A stretch of DNA of 20,194 nucleotides from NCBI GenBank assembly GCA_041178225.1, contig JBEGVV010000100.1, positions 1-20,194 on the forward strand, given 5' to 3'. This DNA is from CAIOSQ01 sp041178225. Lineage in GTDB: Bacteria; Pseudomonadota; Alphaproteobacteria; CACIAM-22H2. The position numbers were made by a program, and so were the translations under genes. The notes under the pieces were generated by a model. The model was given only the letters and a program-made list of their open reading frames with translations. It made no database searches and was not told where the DNA came from. Position 1 is the first letter of the stretch. The number at the start of each line of letters is the position of its first letter. Shown one piece after another: positions 7,055-14,779 of the stretch.

Positions 7055-8239
7055 ATGCATGGATCGTCCGACATCGTGATCGTCGGCGGCGGCGTCATGG
7101 GCAGCGCCACCGCCTTCTTCCTCCTCTCCGACCCCGGCTTCTCCGGGCGGGTGACCGTGGTCGAGAAGGACCCCACCTACCGCTTCGCGAGCTCCGCGCT
7201 CTCCGCGAGCTCGATACGCCAGCAATTCTCGACGCCGCTGAACATCCAGCTCTCGCTGTTCGGAATCGGCTTCCTGCGCGACATCGCGCGCCACCTCGCC
7301 CTGCCTGGCGAGACGCTCTCGATCGGCCTGCGCGAGCCCGGCTACCTCATCATGGCGACCGCGGAGCACGAGGACCTTCTCAGGCGCAACGTCGCGCTCC
7401 AGCGCGCGCATGGCGCCGACACGACGGTGCTGTCGCCCGCCGACATGAAGCAGCGCTTCCCGTGGATCGAGACCGATGGCGTCGCCGCCGCGGGGTTCGG
7501 CCTGACCGGCGAGGGCTCCTTCGACGGACCCGCGCTGATGCAGGCCTTCCGCCGCAAGGCCGCGTCGATCGGCGCGCGCTACGTGCATGGCGAGGTCGTC
7601 GCCGTCGAGAAGGCCGGGCCGCGCGTCGCGGCCGTGCGCCTCGCCGACGGCACGCGCATCGCCTGCGGCGCGATGGTGCTCGCCGCCGGCCCCTCCTCCG
7701 GCGCCGTCGCCGCGCTCGCCGGCGTCGAGCTCCCGGTCCGCCCGCGCAAGCGCACGGTCTTCGTCTTCCGCTCGCCCGCGGTGCTGCCGCGCTGCCCGCT
7801 GGTGATCGACACCAACGGCGTCTGGGTGCGGCCCGAGGGCGACGGCTTCGTCGCCGGCGTCTCGCCGCCAGACCACGAGGACGCGGACGCCGATCCGGCG
7901 GACTTCGAGATGGACCACCATTTCTTCGACGACCCGATCTGGCCGACCATCGCCGCGCGCATCCCCGCCTTCGAGCAGCTGCGCCTCTCCGGCGGCTGGG
8001 CCGGCCACTACGAGGTCAACACCCTCGACCACAACGCGGTGATCGGCCCGCACCCGGAGATCGCGAACCTGGTCTTCGTCACCGGCTTCTCGGGCCATGG
8101 CATGCAGCAGGCCGCCGCCGCCGGCCGCGCCGTCGGCGAGCTGCTCGTGCATGGCGCGTACAGGACGATCGACGTCTCGCTGTTCGGCTACGAGCGCATC
8201 CGCGACGGCAGGCCGGTGCGCGAGCTCAACGTGATCTGA
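7055..8239 (+). CDS. FAD-dependent oxidoreductase, D-amino-acid oxidase/DadA superfamily
   Basis: The product is 394 aa. A Rossmann FAD-binding motif opens the protein (IVIVGGGVMGSATAFFL, glycines at 11-13 and 16), followed by the acidic ribose-binding end VTVVEKD. The C-terminal FAD contact TGFSGHGMQQAAAAGRAVGELL is typical of DAO-superfamily enzymes such as sarcosine oxidase, DadA-like dehydrogenases and FOXRED1. The GWAGHYEVNTLDHNAVIGPHPE stretch also fits. These enzymes oxidise amines, amino acids or 2-hydroxyacids. The substrate here cannot be read from sequence. No signal peptide is seen, so it is likely cytoplasmic. It lies 72 nt upstream of soeA on the same strand, but a separate promoter candidate in that gap argues against strict co-transcription. 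Confidence 0.88.
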   Translation: MHGSSDIVIVGGGVMGSATAFFLLSDPGFSGRVTVVEKDPTYRFASSALSASSIRQQFSTPLNIQLSLFGIGFLRDIARHLALPGETLSIGLREPGYLIMATAEHEDLLRRNVALQRAHGADTTVLSPADMKQRFPWIETDGVAAAGFGLTGEGSFDGPALMQAFRRKAASIGARYVHGEVVAVEKAGPRVAAVRLADGTRIACGAMVLAAGPSSGAVAALAGVELPVRPRKRTVFVFRSPAVLPRCPLVIDTNGVWVRPEGDGFVAGVSPPDHEDADADPADFEMDHHFFDDPIWPTIAARIPAFEQLRLSGGWAGHYEVNTLDHNAVIGPHPEIANLVFVTGFSGHGMQQAAAAGRAVGELLVHGAYRTIDVSLFGYERIRDGRPVRELNVI

Positions 8240-8255
8240 CGACGGCAGCGAATCT

Positions 8256-8284
8256 TTGACCCGGGGCCGCGCAGCGGCCAAAGT
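8256..8284 (+). promoter_or_regulatory. Candidate soeABC promoter with embedded inverted repeat
   Basis: TTGACC (8256-8261) and CAAAGT (8279-8284, three of six) are 17 nt apart, and transcription would start near 8291, about 21 nt before the soeA ATG. The spacer holds a perfect 6-bp inverted repeat, GGCCGC-gca-GCGGCC (8265-8279), which could be an operator or a hairpin ending the upstream transcript. A GAGAAGGA ribosome-binding site follows at 8294-8301. Confidence 0.4.
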
Positions 8285-8311
8285 CGCGCGAACGAGAAGG
8301 ACATCCCCGCA

Positions 8312-11161
8312 ATGACGCCGCCCGAAGGCGATCCGGCCATCGACCTGTCCCCGCGCGTGGCCGACGAGGTCAAGGCGACGACCTGCTACATGTGCGCCTG
8401 CCGCTGCGGCATCAAGGTGCACCTGCGAGACGGCCGCATCCGCTACATCGAGGGCAACAAGCGCCATCCCGTGAACCGCGGCGTGCTCTGCGCCAAGGGC
8501 TCCGCGGGCATCATGCAGCACTACTCGCCGGCGCGGCTTTCCTCGCCGCTGCTGCGCGTTGGCGAGCGCGGCGCGGGCGAGTTCAAGGAGATCTCCTGGA
8601 CCGAGGCGATGGACCTCGCGGTGAAGTGGCTGGGCGACGTGCGCGCCAGCGACCCGCGCAAGCTCGCCTTCTTCACCGGCCGCGACCAGAGCCAGTCCCT
8701 CACCGGCTGGTGGGCCGCGCAGTTCGGCACGCCCAACTTCGCCGCGCACGGGGGATTCTGCTCGGTCAACATGGCCGCGGCCGGGCTCTACTCCATCGGC
8801 GGCAGCTTCTGGGAGTTCGGCGAGCCGGACTGGGAGCACGCGCGCTACCTGCTGATGTTCGGCGTCGCCGAGGACCACGACTCCAACCCGATCAAGATCG
8901 GGCTCTCGCGGCTCAAGGCGCGCGGCGCGAAGTTCGTCTCGGTCAATCCCGTGCGCACCGGCTACTCGGCCGTCGCCGACGAATGGGTCGGCATCAGGCC
9001 GGGCACCGACGGCCTCTTCGTCATCGCGCTGATCCACGAGATCCTCAAGGCCGACCGCCTCGACCTCGACTTCCTCGCCAGCTACACCAATGCGCCCTGG
9101 CTCGTCGTGCGCGAGCCGGGCAGCGCCAATGACGGGCTCTTCGCCCGCGACCCCGCCGGCCGCCCGCTCTGCTGGGACTCCGTGAAGGGCGAGGCGGTCT
9201 GCGCCACCGACGCTGGCATCCACCCGCGCCTCGCGGGCGAGGTCGAGCTGCCGGACTGGGGCCGCTGCGTGCCCGTGTTCCAGCTCCTCGCCGAGCGCTA
9301 CCTCGATCCCTCGAACGCCGCCGACGCCGTCGCGGCGCGCTGCGGCGTCGACGCCGACACGATCCGCCGCATCGCCGCCGAGCTGGTCGACGCCGCCTTC
9401 GAGCAGAAGCTCGAGCTCGACCAGCCCTGGACCGACTGGGCCGGCCGTCGCCACGAGAAGATGGTCGGGCGACCGGTCTCGTTCCACGCGATGCGCGGCG
9501 TCTCCGCGCATTCCAACGGCTTCCAGACCTGCCGCGCGATCCACGTGCTGCAGATGCTGCTGGGCGCGGTCGACCGGCCCGGCAGCTGGCGCTACAAGGC
9601 GCCCTACCCGAAGCCGATGCCCGGCGGGCCGAAGCCCGCGGGCAAGACGGTGGCGCCGAACACGCCGCTGGGCGGCATGCCGCTCGGCTTCCCGCTCGGC
9701 CCCGAGGACCTTCTCGTCGACGCCGAGGGCAAGGCCACGCGCATCGACAAGGCCTATAGCTGGGAAGCGCCGATCTCCGCGCACGGGCTGATGCACCTCG
9801 TCATCGCCAACGCGCATGCCGGCGATCCGTACCCGATCGACGTGCTGTTCATGTACATGGCGAACATGTCGTGGAACTCGGCGATGAACAGCGCCGGCAC
9901 GGCGCAGATGCTGACCGACAAGGGGCCCGACGGCGAGTACAGGATCCCGAAGATCATCTATTCCGACGCCTTCTACTCGGAGACGGTCGCCTACGCCGAC
10001 CTCGTGCTGCCGGACACGACCTATCTCGAGCGCTGGGACTGCATCTCGATCCTCGACCGTCCGATCGGATCGGCCGAGGGGCCCGGCGACGCGATCCGCC
10101 AGCCCGTGATCAAGCCCGACCGCGACGTGCGCGCCTTCCAGGACGTGGTCGTCGACCTCGGCGCGCGGCTCAAGCTGCCCGGCTTCGTGCGCGAGGACGG
10201 CAGCCCGAAATTCCCCGGCCTCTACGCCGACTACATCGTCAACCACGAGCGCCGGCCCGGCATCGGGCCGCTCGCGGGCTGGCGCGGCGCGGATGGCGGC
10301 TCGCCGGGCAAGGGCGCGCCGAACAAGGACCAGCTCGAGCGCTACGTCGAGAACGGCTGCTTCTGGCGCCACCACCTGCCGGAGGACGCGCTCTACTTCA
10401 AGTACGCGAACCGCTCCTACCTCGAGGAGGCGGTGAAGCTCGGGCTGCTCGACAAGCCGGACCCGATCGTCCTGCAGCTCTATGTCGAGCCCCTGCAGCG
10501 CTTCCGCCTCGCCGCGCGCGGCCATGGGCTGGTCCAGCCGCCCGAGCACCTGCGCGAGCGCGTGGCGAAGTACCTCGACCCGCTGCCCTTCTGGTACATG
10601 CCCTTCGAGGAGGCCGCGGTCGACCAGTCGGAGTTCCCGATGCACGCGGTCACGCAGCGCCCGATGGCGATGTACCACGCGTGGCACTCGCAGAACGCCT
10701 GGCTACGGCAGATCCATGGCGAGAACCGCCTCTACATGAACCGCGCGCGCGCCCAGTCCCTCGGCATCGCCGACGACGACTGGGTCTGGATCGCCTCGCA
10801 CCATGGCCGCGTGCGCGCGCAGGTCCGCCTGATGGAAGGCTGCAACCCCGACACGGCATGGACCTGGAACGCGATCGGCAAGCGCTCGGGCGCCTGGAAC
10901 CTCGACGCCGACGCGCGCGAGGCCACGAACGGCTTCCTGCTGAACCACGCGATCTCCGAGTTCCTGCCGGGCCCCGCGCGCTCGCCCAACGCCGACCCGG
11001 TGACGGGCCAGGCGGCCTGGTACGACCTGCGCGTCCGCATCGAGAAATGCGCGCCCGGCGAGGCGGAGGAGACGAGCCCGCTCCTGCCGACGCTTGGCAG
11101 GCCACCCAACCTCGACCCGGCGCCGCGCGTGCTGCGCTATGACGCGAGCGCAAGGCGATGA
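8312..11161 (+). CDS. soeA: Molybdopterin oxidoreductase catalytic subunit, probable sulfite dehydrogenase SoeA
   Basis: The product is 949 aa, in the range of SoeA. It belongs to the DMSO-reductase superfamily and would oxidise sulfite to sulfate with a bis-MGD molybdenum cofactor. The N-terminal [4Fe-4S] site is C25-x2-C28-x3-C32-x27-C60. A probable molybdenum-ligand cysteine is C150 in AAHGGFCSVNMAAAG. There is no twin-arginine signal, which separates it from DmsA and PsrA/PhsA and agrees with cytoplasmic SoeA. The phrase RGVLCAKGSAGIMQHYSPARL resembles SoeA as I remember it from purple sulfur bacteria and Ruegeria-type organisms. The C-terminal molydop-binding domain begins near residue 770. 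Its stop overlaps the soeB start (ATGA). The substrate is inferred from family, topology and the nearby sulfite-producing suyAB; another sulfur oxyanion is possible. Confidence 0.8.
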   Translation: MTPPEGDPAIDLSPRVADEVKATTCYMCACRCGIKVHLRDGRIRYIEGNKRHPVNRGVLCAKGSAGIMQHYSPARLSSPLLRVGERGAGEFKEISWTEAMDLAVKWLGDVRASDPRKLAFFTGRDQSQSLTGWWAAQFGTPNFAAHGGFCSVNMAAAGLYSIGGSFWEFGEPDWEHARYLLMFGVAEDHDSNPIKIGLSRLKARGAKFVSVNPVRTGYSAVADEWVGIRPGTDGLFVIALIHEILKADRLDLDFLASYTNAPWLVVREPGSANDGLFARDPAGRPLCWDSVKGEAVCATDAGIHPRLAGEVELPDWGRCVPVFQLLAERYLDPSNAADAVAARCGVDADTIRRIAAELVDAAFEQKLELDQPWTDWAGRRHEKMVGRPVSFHAMRGVSAHSNGFQTCRAIHVLQMLLGAVDRPGSWRYKAPYPKPMPGGPKPAGKTVAPNTPLGGMPLGFPLGPEDLLVDAEGKATRIDKAYSWEAPISAHGLMHLVIANAHAGDPYPIDVLFMYMANMSWNSAMNSAGTAQMLTDKGPDGEYRIPKIIYSDAFYSETVAYADLVLPDTTYLERWDCISILDRPIGSAEGPGDAIRQPVIKPDRDVRAFQDVVVDLGARLKLPGFVREDGSPKFPGLYADYIVNHERRPGIGPLAGWRGADGGSPGKGAPNKDQLERYVENGCFWRHHLPEDALYFKYANRSYLEEAVKLGLLDKPDPIVLQLYVEPLQRFRLAARGHGLVQPPEHLRERVAKYLDPLPFWYMPFEEAAVDQSEFPMHAVTQRPMAMYHAWHSQNAWLRQIHGENRLYMNRARAQSLGIADDDWVWIASHHGRVRAQVRLMEGCNPDTAWTWNAIGKRSGAWNLDADAREATNGFLLNHAISEFLPGPARSPNADPVTGQAAWYDLRVRIEKCAPGEAEETSPLLPTLGRPPNLDPAPRVLRYDASARR

Positions 11162-11907
11162 CCAGCTACGTGAAGCCCGCCGACGGGGACCGCAAGCTCG
11201 GCCTCGTCATCGACCTCGACACCTGCGTCGGGTGCCATGCCTGCGCCGTGAACTGCAAGGAGTGGAACACCTCGGGCCATTCCGCGCCGCTCACCGACCT
11301 CGAGCCGTGGTCGCGCGACGCCTCGGGCGTCTGGTTCAACCGCATCCATTCCTTCGAGGCCGGCGAGGGCGCGCAGGGCCGCACCGTGCACTTCCCGCGC
11401 TCCTGCCTGCATTGCGAGGAGCCGGCCTGCGTCGAGGTCTGCCCGACGGGCGCGTCCTACAAGCGCGTCGAGGACGGCATCGTCCTCGTCAACGCCGACA
11501 CCTGCATCGGCTGCAAGCTCTGCTCCTGGGCCTGCCCCTACGGCGCGCGCGAGTTCGACGAGGACGAGGGCGTGATGAAGAAGTGCACGCTCTGCGTCGA
11601 CCGCATCTACAACGAGAACCTGCCCGAGGAGGAGCGCGTGCCCGCCTGCGTGTCGACCTGCCCGGCCGGGGCGCGGCATTTCGGCGACCTCGGGGACCCT
11701 GGTTCCAGCGTCTCGCGCATGGTGCAGGAGCGCGGCGGCGTCGAGCTGATGCCCGAGCTCGGCTACAAGCCCGTCAACCGCTACCTCCCTCCCCGTCCAC
11801 GGAAGGAGGGAGGCTGCGGCGGCAAGGCGAAGGCGCTCGAACCCGCGATCGACACCGCCGCGCTGCATCCGGCGCTGCGCTGGCTCGACCGCATCCTCTC
11901 GCGCTGA
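11158..11907 (+). CDS. soeB: 4Fe-4S electron-transfer subunit, probable SoeB
   Basis: The product is 249 aa. Sixteen cysteines form four cluster-binding groups: C23/26/29/33, C83/86/91/95, C116/119/122/126 and C143/146/164/168. This is the DmsB/PsrB/SoeB pattern for four [4Fe-4S] clusters carrying electrons from the Mo subunit to the membrane subunit. The start overlaps the soeA stop by 4 nt, with AAGGCG just upstream. No signal peptide is present, as expected for a cytoplasm-facing complex. An oddity is a palindromic DNA element (11784-11813) lying in frame near the C-terminus, encoding about residues 209-219 (LPPRPRKEGG) after the last cluster, where an insertion should be tolerated. Confidence 0.88.
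   Translation: MTSYVKPADGDRKLGLVIDLDTCVGCHACAVNCKEWNTSGHSAPLTDLEPWSRDASGVWFNRIHSFEAGEGAQGRTVHFPRSCLHCEEPACVEVCPTGASYKRVEDGIVLVNADTCIGCKLCSWACPYGAREFDEDEGVMKKCTLCVDRIYNENLPEEERVPACVSTCPAGARHFGDLGDPGSSVSRMVQERGGVELMPELGYKPVNRYLPPRPRKEGGCGGKAKALEPAIDTAALHPALRWLDRILSR
11784..11813 (+). repeat. Palindromic repeat element inside soeB
   Basis: CCTCCCTCC (11784-11792) and GGAGGGAGG (11805-11813) are perfect 9-bp inverted arms. Between them CCGT (11793-11796) pairs with ACGG (11799-11802), leaving CC as the tip and AA as a bulge. The C/T-rich arm and GC-rich inner stem recall the hairpins at 20026-20060. It is translated in frame as a Pro/Arg/Lys/Gly-rich linker, so it could be an inserted dispersed palindrome rather than native coding sequence. 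Confidence 0.6.
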
Positions 11908-11919
11908 GGAGACGCGCAC

Positions 11920-12870
11920 GTGCATCCCGCGCTTTCCGTCATCGTCTTCACCACCGCGTCCGGCGCCGGATACGGGCTCCTCGCGCTGACCGGCCTCGTC
12001 TTCGCCGCGGGCGGCTTCGCCGCGATGCACTGGGGCTTCGGCTTCTGCGCGATCGGGCTGGGCACCGCGCTCGTCGCCGGGGGCCTCGTCTCCTCCACCC
12101 TCCATCTCGGCAGGCCGGAGCGCGCGCTGCGCGCGCTCACCCAGGTGCGCACGTCCTGGCTCAGCCGCGAGGGCGCGCTCGCCGCCCTGGCCTTCCTGCC
12201 CATCCTCGGCTTCTTCGCCGGCTGGGTGCTGATGGGCCGCATCGACGGGCCGGTGCGCCTCGCCGCGCTCGCGGTGGCGCTGCTGTCGGTCGCGACGGTC
12301 CACGCGACCGCGATGATCTATCGCTCCCTCAAGCCCGTGCACCAGTGGTGCAACGGCCATGTCGTGCCGGTGTACCACGTGCTCGCGGCGCTGACCGGCG
12401 CGCTCCTTCTCAACGCGCTGGCGCATCTCTGGGGGGCGCCGTCGCAGGCGCTGGCCGCCTTCGCGCTGCTCGCCTGCGCCGCCGGGGCCTTCCTGAAGGA
12501 GCGCTACTGGCGGTTCGTTGACGAGGACGCGGCGGCCTCGACGCCGGAGACGGCGACGGGCCTGGCGGGCCTCGGCAAGGTGCGCCTGCTCGACCCGCCG
12601 CATACCGGCAGCAACTACGTGATGCGCGAGATGGGCTTCCGCGTCGCGCGCAAGCACGCGCTCAAGCTGCGCCGCGCGGCGCTCCTCCTCGGCTTCGTGC
12701 TGCCGGCCCTGCTGCTGCTCGCGGCGGTGCTGCTCGCGCCGGTGCCCGCGACGATCGCCGCGACGCTGGCGCCGGCCTCTGCGCTCGCGGGGGTGCTGGC
12801 GGAACGCTGGCTGTTCTTCGCCGAGGCGAGGCACAGCGTCTCGCTCTACTACGGCGCCGAGGCCGCCTGA
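11920..12870 (+). CDS. soeC: DmsC/NrfD-type membrane anchor subunit, probable SoeC
   Basis: The product is 316 aa and strongly hydrophobic, with about eight membrane helices, resembling the DmsC family. It anchors SoeAB to the cytoplasmic membrane and would pass electrons to the quinone pool. It starts with GTG at 11920, 12 nt after the soeB stop. An AGGAG ribosome-binding site (11907-11911) overlaps that stop, and the product begins MHPALSVIVFTT as is usual for DmsC-like anchors. Family-like features are LVSSTLHLGRPERALRAL after the second helix and SWLSREG in the next loop. The terminal 22 nt overlap the end of the opposite-strand desaturase gene. Confidence 0.85.
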   Translation: MHPALSVIVFTTASGAGYGLLALTGLVFAAGGFAAMHWGFGFCAIGLGTALVAGGLVSSTLHLGRPERALRALTQVRTSWLSREGALAALAFLPILGFFAGWVLMGRIDGPVRLAALAVALLSVATVHATAMIYRSLKPVHQWCNGHVVPVYHVLAALTGALLLNALAHLWGAPSQALAAFALLACAAGAFLKERYWRFVDEDAAASTPETATGLAGLGKVRLLDPPHTGSNYVMREMGFRVARKHALKLRRAALLLGFVLPALLLLAAVLLAPVPATIAATLAPASALAGVLAERWLFFAEARHSVSLYYGAEAA

Positions 12871-13670
12871 GACGTCCGGAAGGGCTGGGTCAGCATCCGG
12901 TCGAGGCGCGCCTCGCCCGGCGCGCGGAACTCCGCGAGGCCGATCGTCATGCCCGCCTGGCCATCGGCGGGCGCCGCGCGCCAGGTGCCGAGCAGCCTGT
13001 CCCACCACGGCAGGCAGAACCCGAAATTCGAGTCCGTCTCCTCGCGCCGCACGCTGTGGTGGACGCGATGCACGTCCGGCGTCACGAGGACGAGGCGCAG
13101 CGCGGCCTCCAGGCGCGGCGGCACCGCCACGTTCGAGTGGTTGAACATCGCGCACGCATTGAGCAGCGCCTCGAAGGCCAGCACGGCGATCGCCGGCGCG
13201 CCCAGCGCCGCGATGACGGCGAACTTGATCGCCATCGACAGGAGCAGCTCGACGGGGTGGAAGCGCGCGCCCGAGGTCACGTCGAGGTCGGTGTCGGCGT
13301 GGTGCATCCGATGCAGGCGCCATAGCGCGGGCACGCGATGGAAGGCCACGTGCTGCACCCAGATCGCGAGGTCGAGCAGGACGATCGCCAGAGGCACCGA
13401 CGCCCATGCGGGCAACGCGACGGCGTTGAGGAGCCCGATGCCCCGCGCCGACATCTCCGCCGCCCAGGCGACCGCGGTGAGCGGGAAGGCCACGCGCAGC
13501 ACGAGGGCCCCGAGGATGGTCACGCCGACATTGCCTGGCCAGCGCAGCAGACGCGGGGCGGCGCGAGGCCGGCGCGGCGCCAGCGCCTCCCAGGCCAGCA
13601 TCGCCGCGAAGACGCCGGCGAAGAGGCACAGGCGCAGCGTCGACTGGTGCGCGAGGATGAACTCGGACAT
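12849..13670 (-). CDS. Sterol desaturase / fatty acid hydroxylase superfamily membrane protein
   Basis: The product is 273 aa with several hydrophobic helices. It carries the di-iron histidine clusters of the superfamily: HVAFH in QHVAFHR (about 115-119), HRMHH in LHRMHHAD (about 128-132), NHSN, and HRVHH in DVHRVHHSVRR (about 212-216). Such enzymes hydroxylate or desaturate lipids using O2 and two irons in the inner membrane. The substrate could be a sterol, carotenoid, fatty acid or ornithine/hopanoid-type lipid and cannot be read from sequence. It faces soeC tail-to-tail with a 22-nt overlap and has no obvious functional tie to it. Confidence 0.9.
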   Translation of the reverse strand: MSEFILAHQSTLRLCLFAGVFAAMLAWEALAPRRPRAAPRLLRWPGNVGVTILGALVLRVAFPLTAVAWAAEMSARGIGLLNAVALPAWASVPLAIVLLDLAIWVQHVAFHRVPALWRLHRMHHADTDLDVTSGARFHPVELLLSMAIKFAVIAALGAPAIAVLAFEALLNACAMFNHSNVAVPPRLEAALRLVLVTPDVHRVHHSVRREETDSNFGFCLPWWDRLLGTWRAAPADGQAGMTIGLAEFRAPGEARLDRMLTQPFRTSQAASAP

Positions 13671-13820
13671 GCGATGATCCTAGCGCGCGCCGGCGTGCAT
13701 CCCAGCCCCGCGCGGGCGGCGGGCGCCAGGGCGCCGCCATGCTGTTGCGCCCCCTGACGCCCTGTGGCATATCCCGCCGCCGCGGGCGGGCCTTGCGCCT
13801 CGCCACGCGGCATCCCGGGC

Positions 13821-13895
13821 GCCGCCGTAGCTCAGTGGTAGAGCACGTCCTTGGTAAGGACGGGGTCGAGTGTTCAATTCACTTCGGCGGCACCA
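13821..13895 (+). tRNA. tRNA-Thr (anticodon GGT)
   Basis: A full cloverleaf can be drawn. The acceptor arms are GCCGCCG (13821-13827) and CGGCGGC (13885-13891), the D arm is GCTC/GAGC, the anticodon stem is CGTCC/GGACG with loop TTGGTAA, and the T arm is GAGTG/CACTT around TTCAATT. The anticodon GGT reads ACC and ACT (Thr). The discriminator A13892 is followed by an encoded CCA (13893-13895). A possible promoter upstream is TTGCGC (13744-13749) with CATATC (13768-13773). Downstream a small GGCCC/GGGCC stem (13916-13929) lacks a T-run. No integrase or repeated tRNA 3' end is visible nearby. Confidence 0.96.
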
Positions 13896-14007
13896 TTCCT
13901 CCCGGGAGACGCCAGGGCCCGACCGGGCCGCTCCACGGTGGCGCGCATGTCCGCCGACGCGGGAAGACGGCTCGCGCCGCCTCCCCGCGCCGCGCGCAGG
14001 CCTCCGT

Positions 14008-14346
14008 TCAGACCCGGAATTCCTCGCGCTTGCGGCCGTCCTTCTCGAGCGCGACGAGCCAGCGCGGCGTGCGGCCGCGGCCGGTCCAGGTGTCGCTGCC
14101 GTGCTTGTACTTCACCGCGACCTTGCCGCCCTTGGCGGGCCCGGTCTTCTTGCCCGGCGGGCGCCCGCGCCGCGCGGGCTTTCCGGCCGCCGCGGCGACG
14201 TCCTCGACGGTGAGCCCATGCTCCTTCATGGCGGCGAGAACGACCTTCAGCCCCTTGTCCTTGCCCGACTTGAGCTTCTCGGCCTTCTCCTGGAGGGCCT
14301 TGATCTGTTTCTCGATTTCCCGAAGCGTCATCTGCGTGGACTCCAT
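14008..14346 (-). CDS. H-NS family nucleoid-associated protein
   Basis: The product is 112 aa, the usual size for alphaproteobacterial H-NS/HvrA-like proteins, which bind curved or AT-rich DNA and silence genes. A charged coiled-coil oligomerisation region spans about residues 7-30. A proline/lysine linker with an AT-hook-like RRGRPPGK (59-66) follows. The H-NS DNA-binding motif TWTGRGRTPRWL lies at 86-97. The ATG at 14346 has no clear ribosome-binding site, whereas the in-frame ATG at 14331 (MTLREIEKQ) has GGAG 9 nt upstream, so the true protein may be five residues shorter. The 5' side is an AT-rich region with a GATAAT -10 candidate, suggesting self-regulation. Confidence 0.88.
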   Translation of the reverse strand: MESTQMTLREIEKQIKALQEKAEKLKSGKDKGLKVVLAAMKEHGLTVEDVAAAAGKPARRGRPPGKKTGPAKGGKVAVKYKHGSDTWTGRGRTPRWLVALEKDGRKREEFRV

Positions 14347-14779
14347 TTTATGGTTCGCGGGGCGGAAACTATTATCAAAGCCGACCGCTTTGCCATTGAT
14401 TTCTGCGGGCTGGAGGGCCGGGCGTGAATTCCAGGAGAGATAACTCCTTTGCCGCGCGGATATTCAAGGACGAGGCGCCGGGCCTTCCGCGACGCTGAAA
14501 ATCCTCGTGCCATGCAATTGACGGGGAATGCATTTTCGCCTCCGGGCTGCATGCTGCATGTAAATATCCCGGCCAATTCGGTGGAATTAGGCGGTCGCGC
14601 CAGCGGAAAATGCGCGCAATTCTACCGCCGATTGCAGGCCGTCCCCGCACCGGACAAGATGTCGCACCGCGCCTCGTGGCCGGTCGCGAGCGACGCGGGC
14701 GGCCTCGTGGCGGGCCATCCCGTGCGATGATGGCCCCGTCTCTGCGGCATGCGGCCGTGGCGCGACGACCGGAGCGACG
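14347..14779. other. Gene-free, relatively AT-rich 433-nt region
   Basis: I see no convincing gene here. A 93-codon plus-strand frame (14449-14730) lacks recognisable features and has cysteine-, proline- and arginine-scattered content typical of chance. The stretch 14345-14640 is much richer in A/T than its surroundings. It holds short symmetric elements: AGGAG-agataa-CTCCT (14433-14448), the palindrome AATGCATT (14527-14534), and a tandem CTGCATG CTGCATG (14547-14560) followed by TAAATAT. These are plausible binding sites for the adjacent H-NS protein or another regulator. The last 140 nt return to high GC and lead to the DUF882 gene. Confidence 0.6.
14371..14376 (-). promoter_or_regulatory. 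Candidate -10 element for the H-NS-family gene
   Basis: On the reverse strand GATAAT (five of six to consensus) lies 24 nt before the first ATG. The matching -35 position (14394-14399) reads TCAATG and is weak. Transcription would start near 14364. It lies within the most AT-rich part of the window. Confidence 0.35.

Noticed and set aside
6344..10687. A 1447-codon uninterrupted reverse frame antisense to the oxidase and soeA
   Set aside because: Only the last 205 codons form a recognisable protein. The rest is Ala/Arg/Gly/Val-rich shadow sequence caused by the high GC content and the codon bias of the plus-strand genes.
8312..12870. DMSO reductase (DmsABC) or polysulfide/thiosulfate reductase
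   Set aside because: The catalytic and Fe-S subunits lack Tat/export signals, and a cysteine rather than serine sits at the probable Mo-ligand position. This fits cytoplasmic SoeABC better, though biochemical proof is absent.
11137..13806. An 889-codon reverse frame across soeB, soeC and the desaturase gene
   Set aside because: It has no recognisable domain, overlaps four well-supported features in other frames, and has the same shadow composition.
13916..13929. Terminator after the tRNA (GGCCC-GACC-GGGCC)
   Set aside because: The stem is only 5 bp with no T-run, and such stems arise often by chance at this GC content.
14449..14730. A 93-codon plus-strand frame in the AT-rich gap
   Set aside because: It has no recognisable motif and no clear ribosome-binding site, and its composition is unlike the neighbouring genes. 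It is more likely chance.
13821..14779. Integrative island at the tRNA-Thr gene
   Set aside because: There is no integrase or phage gene, and no second copy of the tRNA 3' end in the window. A H-NS gene and AT-rich DNA alone are not enough.
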